DNA of 64,000 nucleotides, taken from NCBI GenBank assembly GCA_024752435.1, contig CP103035.1, positions 1,364,001 through 1,428,000 of the forward strand, read 5' to 3'. Numbering within the stretch: position 1 is the stretch's first letter; every line of letters starts with the position of its first letter. The DNA is from Allantophomopsis cytisporea (Eukaryota; Ascomycota; Leotiomycetes; Phacidiales; Phacidiaceae). Below the pieces are notes generated by a model. The model was not told where the DNA came from and did not search any database. It saw only the letters and a list, made by a program, of their open reading frames with translations. Of this stretch, positions 12,415 through 22,639 are shown in pieces. A program made the position numbers and the translations under genes.

Positions 12415-12972
12415 ATTTATTGATCTTGAGAAACTGGGATTTGGTCTGTGGAAGAGGATGTACAGGATGATGCTGCGTTGCTTTAATTGGTGTTGAGGTC
12501 TACGGAGCTATGACGCCGCCCCCAAGAAATTGTGGAGACGCGATCTCCACGTTCCATGAATTCCTTTGTGACGCTATCAAGGAAAGTACGTACGCAGTAG
12601 ATGGTACAGCCAACACCATTAGACCAAAGACAACTTTGTAAATTTCATGATATATAGGTGTTTTATAAGAAAAGAAAGAAAATAGAAAGAAGAAGAAGAA
12701 GAAGAAGAAGAAGGGGGGCTCCGTATTACACGTATCATCGCATTCTCTTTGACATGGTTTTGACCGGTGCCCGAGTCATGCGTACAGATCAAAATCGGGC
12801 AACAGTATTTAAGGGTAAATTCGGCTCTAGGAGTTGTTCTATACTCGCAACTCTACTGTATACTCTGTTATGTGTCCCAACGCCCTGATGCCATACAAAT
12901 GCTGCAGGAATCGCTATGCATGTAGATATCTCAAGCCGAACATCAACAAGCTGTCAAGACGTGACACGTCAA
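12415..12972. other. Intergenic with purine-rich repeat
   Basis: It separates the oxidoreductase start from the polyketide synthase stop. It contains the GAA repeat listed separately and no credible ORF. Confidence 0.55.
12684..12713 (+). repeat. (GAA)n microsatellite
   Basis: An uninterrupted run of about nine GAA triplets, preceded by a looser GAAA-rich tract from ~12667. All-purine tracts of this kind can form triplex DNA. Confidence 0.9.
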
Positions 12973-14379
12973 TCAATCCAATCCAACCTCATTCATGGCC
13001 TCGTTCAATGTTTCCTCGTCACTTCTGTTCGCAAGGCTATCGACCTCACTATCTGGTGGAGTAATTATCCCCACATCTCTTTTCACGTGTCTCAGATTCC
13101 TCCTCAGCATAGCCATCTCAATTGCAATGCCAGGCCCGAAAGCACAAGCAACAACATGTTCCTGTGGGCCCCGGCCACCAGGCGTGCATGCATCCATATC
13201 CTTGTGACGTAGACGATCGAGTACTGAGATGATGGTGGCAGAAGAGCTGTTTCCGTGGTTGATATACGTATCATAAGAGGCCCGTATGTGCTCCGGGGTT
13301 ATAGACATAGCCTTTTCTACGCCTGTGAGAATCGTAGAGCCACCTGGGTGCAACGCCCAGTCGAAATCGGCAGCAGACTTATTCTCCATGGGAAGATTTG
13401 GAAGAGATGCGATCAGATCTGTAAATGTAGGCCCTACCACGGCAGTAGCCAACTTTGGGACTTGTGGTGAGAGCACAACTTTCCATCCTGAAAATCATCA
13501 GTATTGTCTCCATTATGAGAAGAGAAAACAAACCCAGTGGATCAACATCAAAGCCAAGGTCGTGTTCAGTATCTGGAATTATTCGATGATCCCAACCAAG
13601 TAAATTGTACACTGGCTCATCTCCCTCGCCGCCAATACCATTACTCAATACCAGTGAGCTCGCACAGTCACTGAATAACGTGACTCCGATCCTGGTCTCC
13701 TGCAACTCATTAATGCTGTCTAGTTCACTTCTCACCAATAGACTACTGATTTCTAGAGCCACGACTAACACTCTAGCTTTCTTTCCTCTAAAAGAATGCC
13801 CCATAGCCAAGTTGGCCGCCGTTCGCAAAGCCGCAAGGCCACCACTACAGCCTACACCATGCAGCAGTACTTTCTCTACTGGCTGTGTCATGCCCAAACC
13901 TTTGACAACGAAATGATCGAAACCGGGATTTGCACTGTTGGTGCAGGTAGTTGACACAACGTGTGTGATTTCAGAGGCATCGCCACCCCATTCAGCAATT
14001 GCCTTGCGGGCAGCGGTCACGGCGAGAGCAACGCCGTCTTTGAGGAAGAAGTTGCAAAGTTCGCCAATAGTAGGTGCCTCTTTTTGATTTGCCATTGGGT
14101 GGTCGACAGTTCCAATAGCTGAGCGCGTTTCAATGCCAGTGTACTTATTGATCATGAGGACCTTTGCCATGCTGACTGTGTCAGTACTGCCCAGGTAGTG
14201 GTTAGGAATTTAGAGGTTTAATACGCTGGTGTGTCTGGATAATGTCTTTCTACGAGCGTATTGAGGACCGAAGGCTCAAGCAGAAAGGGCGGATATTCCA
14301 CGCCCAGCCCAACAATCGACAGATTGAGGTCGTCGTTGAATTCATTCTTATTTGAGGATTGATCGCGTGAGGACGTCAT
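12973..14379 (-). CDS. Type III polyketide synthase (chalcone/stilbene-synthase-like)
   Basis: It condenses an acyl-CoA starter with malonyl-CoA to give pyrones, resorcinols or resorcylic acids. There are three exons: 14379-14225, 14171-13534 and 13487-12973, with introns of 53 and 46 bp; 435 residues. The Cys-His-Asn triad is complete: Cys160 in HGVGCSGGLAAL, His311 in DWALHPGGSTIL, Asn344 in YINHGNSSSAT. Other blocks are LNLSIVGLGVEYPPF, INKYTGIETRSAIG and CTNSANPGFDHF. I chose the Met before TSSRDQ; an in-frame Met 22 codons upstream (14445) is possible but adds a Pro-rich stretch unlike the family. There are no transmembrane or fused domains. Product and starter cannot be predicted. Confidence 0.93.
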
Positions 14380-14510
14380 TATGGGCGGCGGCGGGGTGGG
14401 TATTGCCGCTGAAGCGCGTAGTGCAATGAAGGTTTGGGAGATCAATTGATGTTGAAAGCAGATCGAGAGAAAAATTTGATATATGAACAGGTGATAGAGG
14501 AGGAAGATAT

Positions 14511-14530
14511 GGAGGAGGAGGAGGAGGAGG
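14511..14530 (+). repeat. (GGA)n microsatellite
   Basis: About six to seven GGA triplets, 130 bp upstream of the polyketide synthase start, in what should be its promoter or 5' leader. Confidence 0.85.
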
Positions 14531-15129
14531 ATGAAAGTTGGAGGTCAAAGAGCCTGGACTTGGCGTTACAGGTGTTTTGGCAGATGTACAAGGGTATTGT
14601 TGACTAGCTAGTAACGACGTAAGTGTGATTGATGATTTGAAGATCAAGGTGTTGATAGAAGTTGGATAAGGTAAGGCAAGGTAGGCTATGTACCTCGGTA
14701 CTGAGGCGCACCCATGAATGGATGGACATGAACGAGAAGTAAGTGATTGATGTATGTATCATGTAGAAATACAGACAGAGTAGATGGAAGAGACTATTCA
14801 GATGCAGATGCAGATATAGAGTATATGATAAGGAAATGCAAAATTTCAACATTTCTTCATAAACTCTCAACAATTCTCATCTTTCCGCTTGGAATTGATA
14901 TGATCGATGCACAAGGCATAGAGATATTCAGGGCAAAGTTACGGTTGGTTATAAAGTTATTAGTGTAGTGCAAGTAACGAATAAGGTAAGGTGGGCAGGG
15001 TAGTTCACTTTAAGGTACCAGATCACATTGTCAATGGAGAGTTTGGCGCTTCAGGGACTGCCATGGAATGCTCTGACGGCATCGAAATACGCCGGTCGAA
15101 AGTATCGTCATTATTATGTTGTCACATGA

Positions 15130-15189
15130 AAATATATATATATATTTATGTATATATATATGTATATATGTATGTATATATGTATACAT
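15130..15189. repeat. AT-dinucleotide / GTAT-rich tract
   Basis: Alternating TA and TGTA units over about 60 bp. It is simple sequence with no other feature. Confidence 0.85.
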
Positions 15190-15810
15190 GCGATGCCAAG
15201 ATAACATTGAAGCTGGTAAAATACAGTACTAGATATCAGTCATCGAGGCAAAACACCTTTGTGGAACCACGCTTACAAATCTCCATCAATGCCATTTCTA
15301 TTGGTCGTTGCCAGTCTCCGACTAAACAGCTGATATTTCAGAATGATGATCTTTGTCCTACAGTCTCGAAATGTTGGAATCTCAAGTCAAGTCCGACAAT
15401 AATGACGGACAATAATAATTCAAAGGATATTCATATAGACATCTATCCCTGTATGGAGGAACCGATAAGGCACAGGTCTAACTTCCGTCCTGTCTATTAT
15501 TGGTGGTAAATATTATGGAGCTGTTACATTGTGCCCTGTCGATCTAAAACCATCCAGATTGTATCGCGCACTCTTAGAATTATAAGCAAATTAACTCTAT
15601 ATGACCAGAGTGAAGCTTATTGGTGTATCACACTGACCGGGATACTAGGAGAAAGAATGACCGCTGTCGCTGGTAAGCTGTCACAGGGCGCAAGGCTGGA
15701 GAATAATTACTAGAAATGGTATCATGATACGCGACAACGACACCCTCATTTCTCAGCATGCTTTCTATTGACCCAAGATCGAAAGACAACAAGTATAATA
15801 TATTCTTTCT

Positions 15811-15867
15811 TCCTTCTTCTCCTTCTTCTTCTTCTTCTTCTTCTTCTTCTTCTTCTTCTTCTTCTTC
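15811..15867 (-). repeat. (CTT)n microsatellite
   Basis: About 15 to 17 CTT triplets, with pyrimidine-only flanks on both sides. It is the reverse complement of the GAA tract about 3.1 kb away, so the two form an inverted pair around the polyketide synthase. Confidence 0.9.
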
Positions 15868-16634
15868 CCCTTTTCTTTTTGCCCTTTCCTTCTCTTTGAA
15901 TTTAGTCTTGAACTCTTATCTTTTGTTTCATTATGTTGGACCTGCCTTTCTTTTTCCTTCCTTCTTTTCTTTCAGACATTGTTTACCATTTTGATTGGAT
16001 GAATTCAGAAGTATCAATCAACATACTTATATAAGGTAATTTTTACTTGCAGTCAAAGGCCATGATATCCCACGCTTGATGTATTGTAGGTAGATTGACA
16101 GAGTATGTTCTGCTTTCTCCCATTTTAATCATTTCAATGACGTGATTTTAACTGTAATTGATGAATCGTACATAACCTTCGTATCTGAGGCACTTTCTGG
16201 GAGACTCGTTCTCTTGTTTGGTATTTAACTGGCCTAGAACATTCAAGGTGAGGATTATGTGAATCACAGCTGAAAATGATATCGCCCTCCAGCCTTGCCA
16301 AGCTGCACCCCGCCCTCCATTGACCGACGGTATGGCCATAATTGGTTGATACCTTCGTATTATTTCTTGTGATATTATCACATTCCCTGTCTCAATAGCG
16401 TGAACAGGTGTATTATTATTATTACTATTTGATGTTGAGCTATTCATGCAGAAACAACCATCATCAGGCTGCCGCAACAAGCCAGTGTAACACAGCCACG
16501 GCTGTATGCACTTATTGATCGTTATTACAAAGGTAGGTATATGAAGCAGAGCATCCGACTCTCGTTCCAAGGTCAAGGATCATGAAGCTTAATAACTTTG
16601 CGTGTACACAATCTCAAATTACCAGCTCGACGGG

Positions 16635-18809
16635 ATGTACGTTCCATACTTGCTGAGTTCACTATCTATTCAAATTGTCAGCACCCGTGCATTTAACCAA
16701 ACTACTTGCTGCGTTCTAGCAAGGAACCAACATGCATTCAACAACAACTCAGATCTATCGGCTTTGCTCGATCCTGAGAAGCAGATATGTGGCCAAGCAT
16801 TCGATCGCGAAAAGGCTGCTGCTCCCTCTCTAATGGTGAACTACTCCTTTTGCACATCCAATTGTGGAGGGTACCAGCTATCTCAATTTAACAATCCAGG
16901 TCAATGGGCTGCTCCGCTGGTCCAGTTTCTCCTACCGTCTCTCATCTTCTCACTTTCAATACCTCGCCGCAAGAAGATCGAATATACCTATCTTACGGAC
17001 TGGAAAATCGGCGAGGACAGCTGGTTTCGATTCTTTATCTCTTTATTGCTATCCATGTTTCCTATCATTGTTGATGTGATTTTGTGGGTTGCTACCATCG
17101 GCATCGGAGCAAGTCATCTGCTCGTCGGAGGCCTTTATGAAGCTGTCTTAGACTACAGACTCATTGAGTTTGTGCAGAGAAAGATTAGCAAGAAAGATTC
17201 TATCCTGAGATCAGAAATACTTGTCAATGTCGTTTCTGGGAATCTGGTCTTTGGTCCTGAGCATGGCTCGCCGAAGAAGAACATCATCAATAAATTGACA
17301 ACTGCAGAGTTGCCAAGTGATAGGAACAAAGAGAGGAAAGTCCGTTTACTTCAGTTGATGGGATCACAAATGAGTTTCGGAGGTACTGTTGGTGCTCCAG
17401 TACTCTTCTATCTAGGCAACTTCTTTTACACAATATTGGATTTGATGGCCAACCCAAGTGATCAGGAACCTGCGGTATCGCTTGCTTTCGGAGTAGAATG
17501 GATGGTCATAGTTCACGTAGCTATCATCTCTGGATGCTTACTAGCTTCTACCAACCCGGCTACAGCGATCAGCATTGTGGGCAGTGTTCCTGAAATATCA
17601 CTGAATCCTAGGACAGGTACATTCGATTTAACCTCACACGGGAACACTTCGGCTGCTACACAGAAGCATCGTTTGTGGTATCACAGCATTGTCAAATGGA
17701 CACAAACTTTATTTGGATGGACAGATGCGTTCGAAACACCGTTCCAACCTGTTTGGATGTGGGGAAGAGGTAGCAATAAGATGGAGTGGATCAAGGCGTC
17801 GTCAATATGGGATTCGGAAGAACCAAACTCTGCCTTTAGAAAGGCCATGACGATTCGCTGGTGGGAATGGATCCTTAAGATTTTATTGCCAGCCATTCTG
17901 CTGGTTGGTCTGTCTCCTTTCGCCGGTGGCTATGTCGCATTTAAAACGCCGCCACATGGCTGGGGATGTCGATCGCTCGGTTTCGCCATCTACGCTTTTT
18001 GTCAAGTTGGGCTCGTCATCATCGCAACCTGCCAGAACGCTCTACGGCATTTTAGACTAACAAGCGAAGACCATAGACAAGACTGGTTGCAGAAAGCTCT
18101 TTGGTACCTCACAATACCCTTGTTTTTCTTCTCTCTGTTCTCATTTATTGGGGGGACACTCTTTCAAATTATGGGCATCTATCGCAACTGTTTCTGCTAT
18201 ATAAATTCTCAATATTGGCTACATCCCGGCACCGCAAAGGGCGTTCAAGTCGCCTCTGATACGCAAGGGCAACGTGGTGCGAATCACAACTGGATCATTA
18301 TGGGATCTGTGGCAATAAGTTTTATGGCGGTCACCTGTTATGGCGGATGGTGGTACCAACTTCTTCTTAGGACTAGATTCAAGGATACTGTGAGCGAGAT
18401 GGAAGACGACGACCGCGACAAGTATCCCATACTATCATCTAGTCGCCGGACTCAACCGCGGGATATAGTCAATACTGATGTTGGTATTCAGGTTGACGGC
18501 CATCCATTGCAGATTCTTGATACCCATGGAAGAACAATTCATCATGAATTGTCGCCTAGCCACGATGTCACACTAGGTAGTGATGACAACTTGCGTCTAG
18601 AAGATACAAATCTTACCGGTTCGAGGGATACTACATCGTCAGCCAACTCGGAATATGCCACAATCTCAGCTACTTCGACGTCAAATTTAATTGCCAATGC
18701 TCAACCCCCTCAGTCAGCAACAAATTCCGTTCAAAGTGCGGCAGTAACCACATCAACGTCGCCGTTTCTGCTAGAGCCCATACGCCGACAAAGCACCCTA
18801 AACTTATAA
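16635..18809 (+). CDS. Multipass membrane protein of unknown function
   Basis: One uninterrupted frame of 724 residues from the first in-frame ATG. I do not recognise the family. The first ~20 residues are hydrophobic and could be a signal peptide. A Cys-rich outer region follows, with CC near 25 and NYSFCTSNCGGY near 69-80. Likely membrane spans are near 91-109, 132-168 (one long or two), 250-268, 282-304, 412-430, 448-468, 489-512 and 552-572. The tail from ~580 to 724 is hydrophilic and Ser/Thr-rich with many acidic residues, as in cytosolic tails of fungal plasma-membrane proteins. An upstream exon cannot be excluded. Conservation of coding sense over 2.2 kb argues for a real gene. Confidence 0.82.
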   Translation: MYVPYLLSSLSIQIVSTRAFNQTTCCVLARNQHAFNNNSDLSALLDPEKQICGQAFDREKAAAPSLMVNYSFCTSNCGGYQLSQFNNPGQWAAPLVQFLLPSLIFSLSIPRRKKIEYTYLTDWKIGEDSWFRFFISLLLSMFPIIVDVILWVATIGIGASHLLVGGLYEAVLDYRLIEFVQRKISKKDSILRSEILVNVVSGNLVFGPEHGSPKKNIINKLTTAELPSDRNKERKVRLLQLMGSQMSFGGTVGAPVLFYLGNFFYTILDLMANPSDQEPAVSLAFGVEWMVIVHVAIISGCLLASTNPATAISIVGSVPEISLNPRTGTFDLTSHGNTSAATQKHRLWYHSIVKWTQTLFGWTDAFETPFQPVWMWGRGSNKMEWIKASSIWDSEEPNSAFRKAMTIRWWEWILKILLPAILLVGLSPFAGGYVAFKTPPHGWGCRSLGFAIYAFCQVGLVIIATCQNALRHFRLTSEDHRQDWLQKALWYLTIPLFFFSLFSFIGGTLFQIMGIYRNCFCYINSQYWLHPGTAKGVQVASDTQGQRGANHNWIIMGSVAISFMAVTCYGGWWYQLLLRTRFKDTVSEMEDDDRDKYPILSSSRRTQPRDIVNTDVGIQVDGHPLQILDTHGRTIHHELSPSHDVTLGSDDNLRLEDTNLTGSRDTTSSANSEYATISATSTSNLIANAQPPQSATNSVQSAAVTTSTSPFLLEPIRRQSTLNL

Positions 18810-19495
18810 CCTAAAGAGGGTATAACTGATCATTGAGCATATTAGCAAGGTGGGCGGAGTCTTCGTTGAAAGGATTCGATTGGATAAGCGGGCTATGTTG
18901 GAATGCCGTAAATGATCTCACACTCTTGCACGGCGTAATATAGGGGTCGGTTGCGTTCAGGAGGATTTTTGCGCCAAAATTTGTCCGGCTCTCAGCAATT
19001 GCAAAATAAACAAACAAACAAAGTCTGTTAACGACCAGATGATTGTGAACGATAGAGACGATTAATGCCTATGGTTATTTGGAGACATCTCTTATTGGGA
19101 GTTTTATATATGAGAACCCAGCTTATCGACTTGTGTAACTTTAGTTTGTACATTTTCTAATTTATTCTGAGGACAGTAAGTAAGTACAACCGAGGATACA
19201 TGTTTGCGAATATGATCATAGGTGTCATTTGACCTCTGTCTTTTGTGAGACTTATGTCTGTAGTGAATCAGGGGTGTGAGCAGATTGCAGCGGGAAGGGC
19301 GTGCGGAGATATCAAAATATCACTACCTTGATTCCGAGATCAATGGTCACTTGTAAAAAGATAGCATGAAACGTCTTAACTCTTCTCTAGAAAATGAAGT
19401 TTATCTTTAAAGGACAACTAAGATGAATAGGATACAAAACTAAAGGAATCCGCGCTATAGAAATGACAAACAAAAACCAAAGTAGCAGGGCTATA
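18810..19495. other. Convergent intergenic region
   Basis: 3'-flanking DNA of the membrane-protein and Ulp1-like genes. There is nothing beyond short random ORFs. Confidence 0.55.
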
Positions 19496-20650
19496 CTAGG
19501 ACCTTAAAGTCGCAGAGTGATAAACAGAGGATTCCGAAGTTGCGGAAGTGGTTGCTAACGAGGAAGCTGACGCGAGAGGAGAAAACTTCTCATCAACAAT
19601 GAGCTCAATAGCATGTGCCAAGGCACCTATAATATGCTTATGGAGTGGGATATTGCTATGCTTCATAAGTGAAGAAAAGGGGCCAACATATGAGCTCTTG
19701 AAGCCAACGTCAAGAGCACTCGAGGTTGGTGGGTATCTCATATCAATTCTGTAGAGATCATCTTTGATTACAGGGTCATCGGCGAAGTCGCCGCGAAGTT
19801 CTTGCTCAATGATCTCCGAGCACATTCTCTGACGTCTGATTTTGATTTGTTCTTTGCCGTAGGCAGTAGGAAAGATTGGGTAGCGAAGGGCGACATAGAG
19901 GGCATTCGTGCAGGCATAAACGGCGCCGTCCTTAGGGACGTCCGACAAGGGGGACGAGCCGGTACGGATCTCCCATTCGTTGGGATTGAAATACTTGCCG
20001 AGATTTTCGGCGATCAGCTGGAAGATTGGCGCGAGGACTATCTTGGCGCGCTGCGACTGGAAGTAATTGTAACTATCGAAGAACTCGACTCTTCTATACG
20101 AGCGGGGGGAGATAACGACTAGGGCCGTGTGCTCGGTAAAGGTACACGGGATGAAAATATGCTGGATGGAAAGAAATTCTTTGCCATGGATGCCCATATC
20201 TTTGAAGGTCTGAATAGCTCCTTCAATACCCCATTTTGGACCTTCCTCATTCTCCTTATTGCGGAGCGACGTGAAGAACATAGGACCGATGCTCAAAAGA
20301 CTCGGCTCTCCGGGCTTGTGGTCCACTTCACGACCTTCTTGGGTGTTCACGTAGGCGCAAAGTAGTTCAAGATATGCCTCTATGACGTTCGCGTGCAGTG
20401 CAATTGGTCTTGATTTGGCGCCTTTGGTGGCATCTCCAATGTGAGCCCCGGTTACCCCTACACCTCTAGGTTCCTCGTCTAGAGATGCGCCCCTACGGGT
20501 CGTGTAATAAATTTCTGCACTGTCATGTTTCGTCGTTGCCTCTGTGAGGGCCGCTAGTGCATCTTCTGGAAGACGACTGAAATGAAGGTATGAAATGTTG
20601 TGCGGCGCCGACTTTTTGCTTATTATGGTGTCGCCTTTGCCTCCTGTCAT
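19496..20650 (-). CDS. Ulp1-like (C48 peptidase fold) protein with missing catalytic Cys
   Basis: A single exon of 384 residues. I used the first in-frame ATG (MTGGKGDT). The C-terminal half has the Ulp1/SENP layout. His174 lies in FTEHTALVVISP (family HWxL), and Asp192 in VEFFDSYNYF (family DSL/DSY). The segment that normally reads Q-x-x-x-x-DCGVFxCxNA appears at 237-250 as DVPKDGAVYACTNA. The nucleophile position of DCG is therefore Gly242, and the nearest Cys is 247. True family enzymes cut SUMO or similar modifiers. This copy is probably inactive, or acts as a binding protein. The N-terminal ~85 residues are not recognisable. It sits at the border of a gene-poor region. Confidence 0.75.
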   Translation of the reverse strand: MTGGKGDTIISKKSAPHNISYLHFSRLPEDALAALTEATTKHDSAEIYYTTRRGASLDEEPRGVGVTGAHIGDATKGAKSRPIALHANVIEAYLELLCAYVNTQEGREVDHKPGEPSLLSIGPMFFTSLRNKENEEGPKWGIEGAIQTFKDMGIHGKEFLSIQHIFIPCTFTEHTALVVISPRSYRRVEFFDSYNYFQSQRAKIVLAPIFQLIAENLGKYFNPNEWEIRTGSSPLSDVPKDGAVYACTNALYVALRYPIFPTAYGKEQIKIRRQRMCSEIIEQELRGDFADDPVIKDDLYRIDMRYPPTSSALDVGFKSSYVGPFSSLMKHSNIPLHKHIIGALAHAIELIVDEKFSPLASASSLATTSATSESSVYHSATLRS

Positions 20651-22228
20651 TCTGCTTGTTTGGATCTTCAATTGTCGAAGTGGTAGTTGAACTATGAAGC
20701 GATACTAATCGATATGATATAAAAGTGATAAGATTAGTAAATGCAGTTGTGCAAGTGCAAAGGAGCGTCCTATGCAAGTGAAGCTGAAGGGATATGACGC
20801 TTTAAAATATGAACTCAAACGACAAAGCAAAGTCTCTCATTAAACACATTATAAAAAATGCCTTTGGATTTGCTTGGGGCATGGAGTGGGGAAATCCAAT
20901 GACAAGTTCACTCAATCTTTGAAGGGAGCAAGACTACTGTGGTCAAGTGAACAAAGAAATGGTTCCTCGAAGAAACTATATCCCTCCAAAATAGCAGTTG
21001 GACAACAAAGAGCCATAATAATAGTAGGAGCGTTCAAAAACTTGGGACCTCACACCCATTAAGAAAATGAAAACCGATATCGAATATGCTTTGTATTTGT
21101 TGAAGAAGCTAATGTTGGTGGTTAACGGTATCACAAAGTGTGAAATAAATCATAACCTACCACTTAAAGTACTCATTAGATGATGCTTTTGTCTCTGCTG
21201 TGGAACAACAAAAGCTTATACAAGTCCAGTACCTTATCATTATCTCCACAAGAAAATCTGGAGCCTCCTCCTGTATCAATCGAGAACATTGGGCCTGCAA
21301 AATTGGACTTAGGGCAATACTTGCATAGCTAAAGGTGAGAGACAGCATACATAACAAACAGTTTGGGGAGACTTGCCTAGCCTAGTCTTTTCCTGATAGG
21401 GAAGGTGTAACAAAGTTCGAGGACAGTATAGAAGATGTTCTGGCCTATCTTCTCAAGGCTTTCATAAATAAATAACAACTAAAATGCCCTTGCAAGAAAT
21501 AAATATAATGAAAATAAAAATGTATAAAAAGCATCGCTTATCGTACTCGGATATAGGCTAAGACCGCATCGCTGGAAGAGATAGTCGAATAGATTGAGTA
21601 AGACCAAGAAGGGTCTTCTACCGCTGCTGCTAATTATGCATCATAGACAGATATGCTTAACCATCCTTTAAGTGTGTGGTCAAGACGAGGAAGGACTGTG
21701 CAGGACTGCTGGAAATACAGAAGCAGCCTCTGATTTTGTTAGGTAACTCGACCTTTTGAAGAATTGGTCACCTATCTACTCGATCACTTAACTTTCTAGA
21801 GAAATAAAACGCCCCAAGATGCCTTAATTCACGTGACGATCAGCACAACTTTGGTCACCAAGGTTCCGGCACTAGTTGGTGGTGCCTATTCATCCTCGAA
21901 TCCCGATCCAGTGGGCAACCTTGCTCGACACCCCTGCTATTCCTGCCTGGAGTCTATCATGCGCCATATTACAAATATGGGCTGGTCATCGAGAGAATAT
22001 GATGGGGACAAGTATTAGACTGTAGTACAGTTCGTGCGTGTAGAGCGTCGTAAGACCAAGGTTCAATATTCTACACTCACATAAATACTTATTTACTTTC
22101 TTCCTCCAAGAGTAGTGTGATACAAATATACTCCATGCAGTTTTGCTGGTAGACAGGGGTCTAAGGAAATGAGTCATTCGTTGCACTTCTGACTACGTAT
22201 CAGGACATATACAGCCGCGTTGCTGCCT
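20651..22228. other. Intergenic, gene-poor
   Basis: About 1.6 kb with several AT-rich stretches (notably 21480-21560). A 61-codon plus-strand ORF at 21833-22018 contains a CysxxCys pair but no identifiable domain. No RNA gene was seen. Confidence 0.45.
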
Positions 22229-22639
22229 ATGAGTCGATCGTGTCGATCGTGTCGAGTGTTACACCGACAGCTCGAGGACTATAAAATTAAACGTGAACTT
22301 CCAGCGATTCTCCCAACAGAAAACAAAAATAAACATATATCCCTCGAGTCACATTTGGACTTTAAGAAAATGAACTCCACACACCTTTCTGACAGGATTC
22401 TCAACCATGAAACCTCCATGCATCTACCAGTCGGGTTTCGAGACTGCCTTATTCATGGAGGCCGACCTTCGTGTGGATTGTGTAGAATATGTCAGGACCA
22501 ACAAGACCATCTACACACATGTCCAATCTGCGGAATACGTTTTGGTAGTAAAGGAAGCGTTGGCAAACACTGTAAAAAGGTGCATGGTCTTGTTTGGATA
22601 GGAGGTGATAAGATGAGTGAATCTACATTTGGTACTTAA
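22229..22639 (+). CDS. Small protein with one C2H2 zinc finger (hypothetical)
   Basis: A 136-residue frame from the first ATG (MSRSCRSC). Near the C-terminus is a well-formed C2H2 finger, CPICGIRFGSKGSVGKHCKKVH, with spacing C-x2-C-x12-H-x4-H. Just before it is CGLCRICQDQQ, with two further Cys pairs. The N-terminal half is basic and low in recognisable features. It may be an intact small DNA-binding protein, the last exon of a larger gene or a gene remnant. No splice partner could be fixed upstream. The gene lies isolated between two long empty stretches. Confidence 0.45.
   Translation: MSRSCRSCRVLHRQLEDYKIKRELPAILPTENKNKHISLESHLDFKKMNSTHLSDRILNHETSMHLPVGFRDCLIHGGRPSCGLCRICQDQQDHLHTCPICGIRFGSKGSVGKHCKKVHGLVWIGGDKMSESTFGT

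Larger units (their letters stand above)
14380..16634. other. Divergent intergenic region rich in simple repeats
   Basis: About 2.25 kb between the polyketide synthase and the membrane-protein gene. It holds a GGA run, an AT/GTAT-rich tract and a long CTT run, each listed separately. A 142-codon minus-strand ORF (16148-16576) has an Asn/Ser run and no family signature; I do not call it a gene. Confidence 0.5.

Noticed and set aside
16148..16576. 142-codon minus-strand ORF with an Asn run
   Set aside because: No family signature, no clear splice partner, and located in the likely promoter of the membrane-protein gene.
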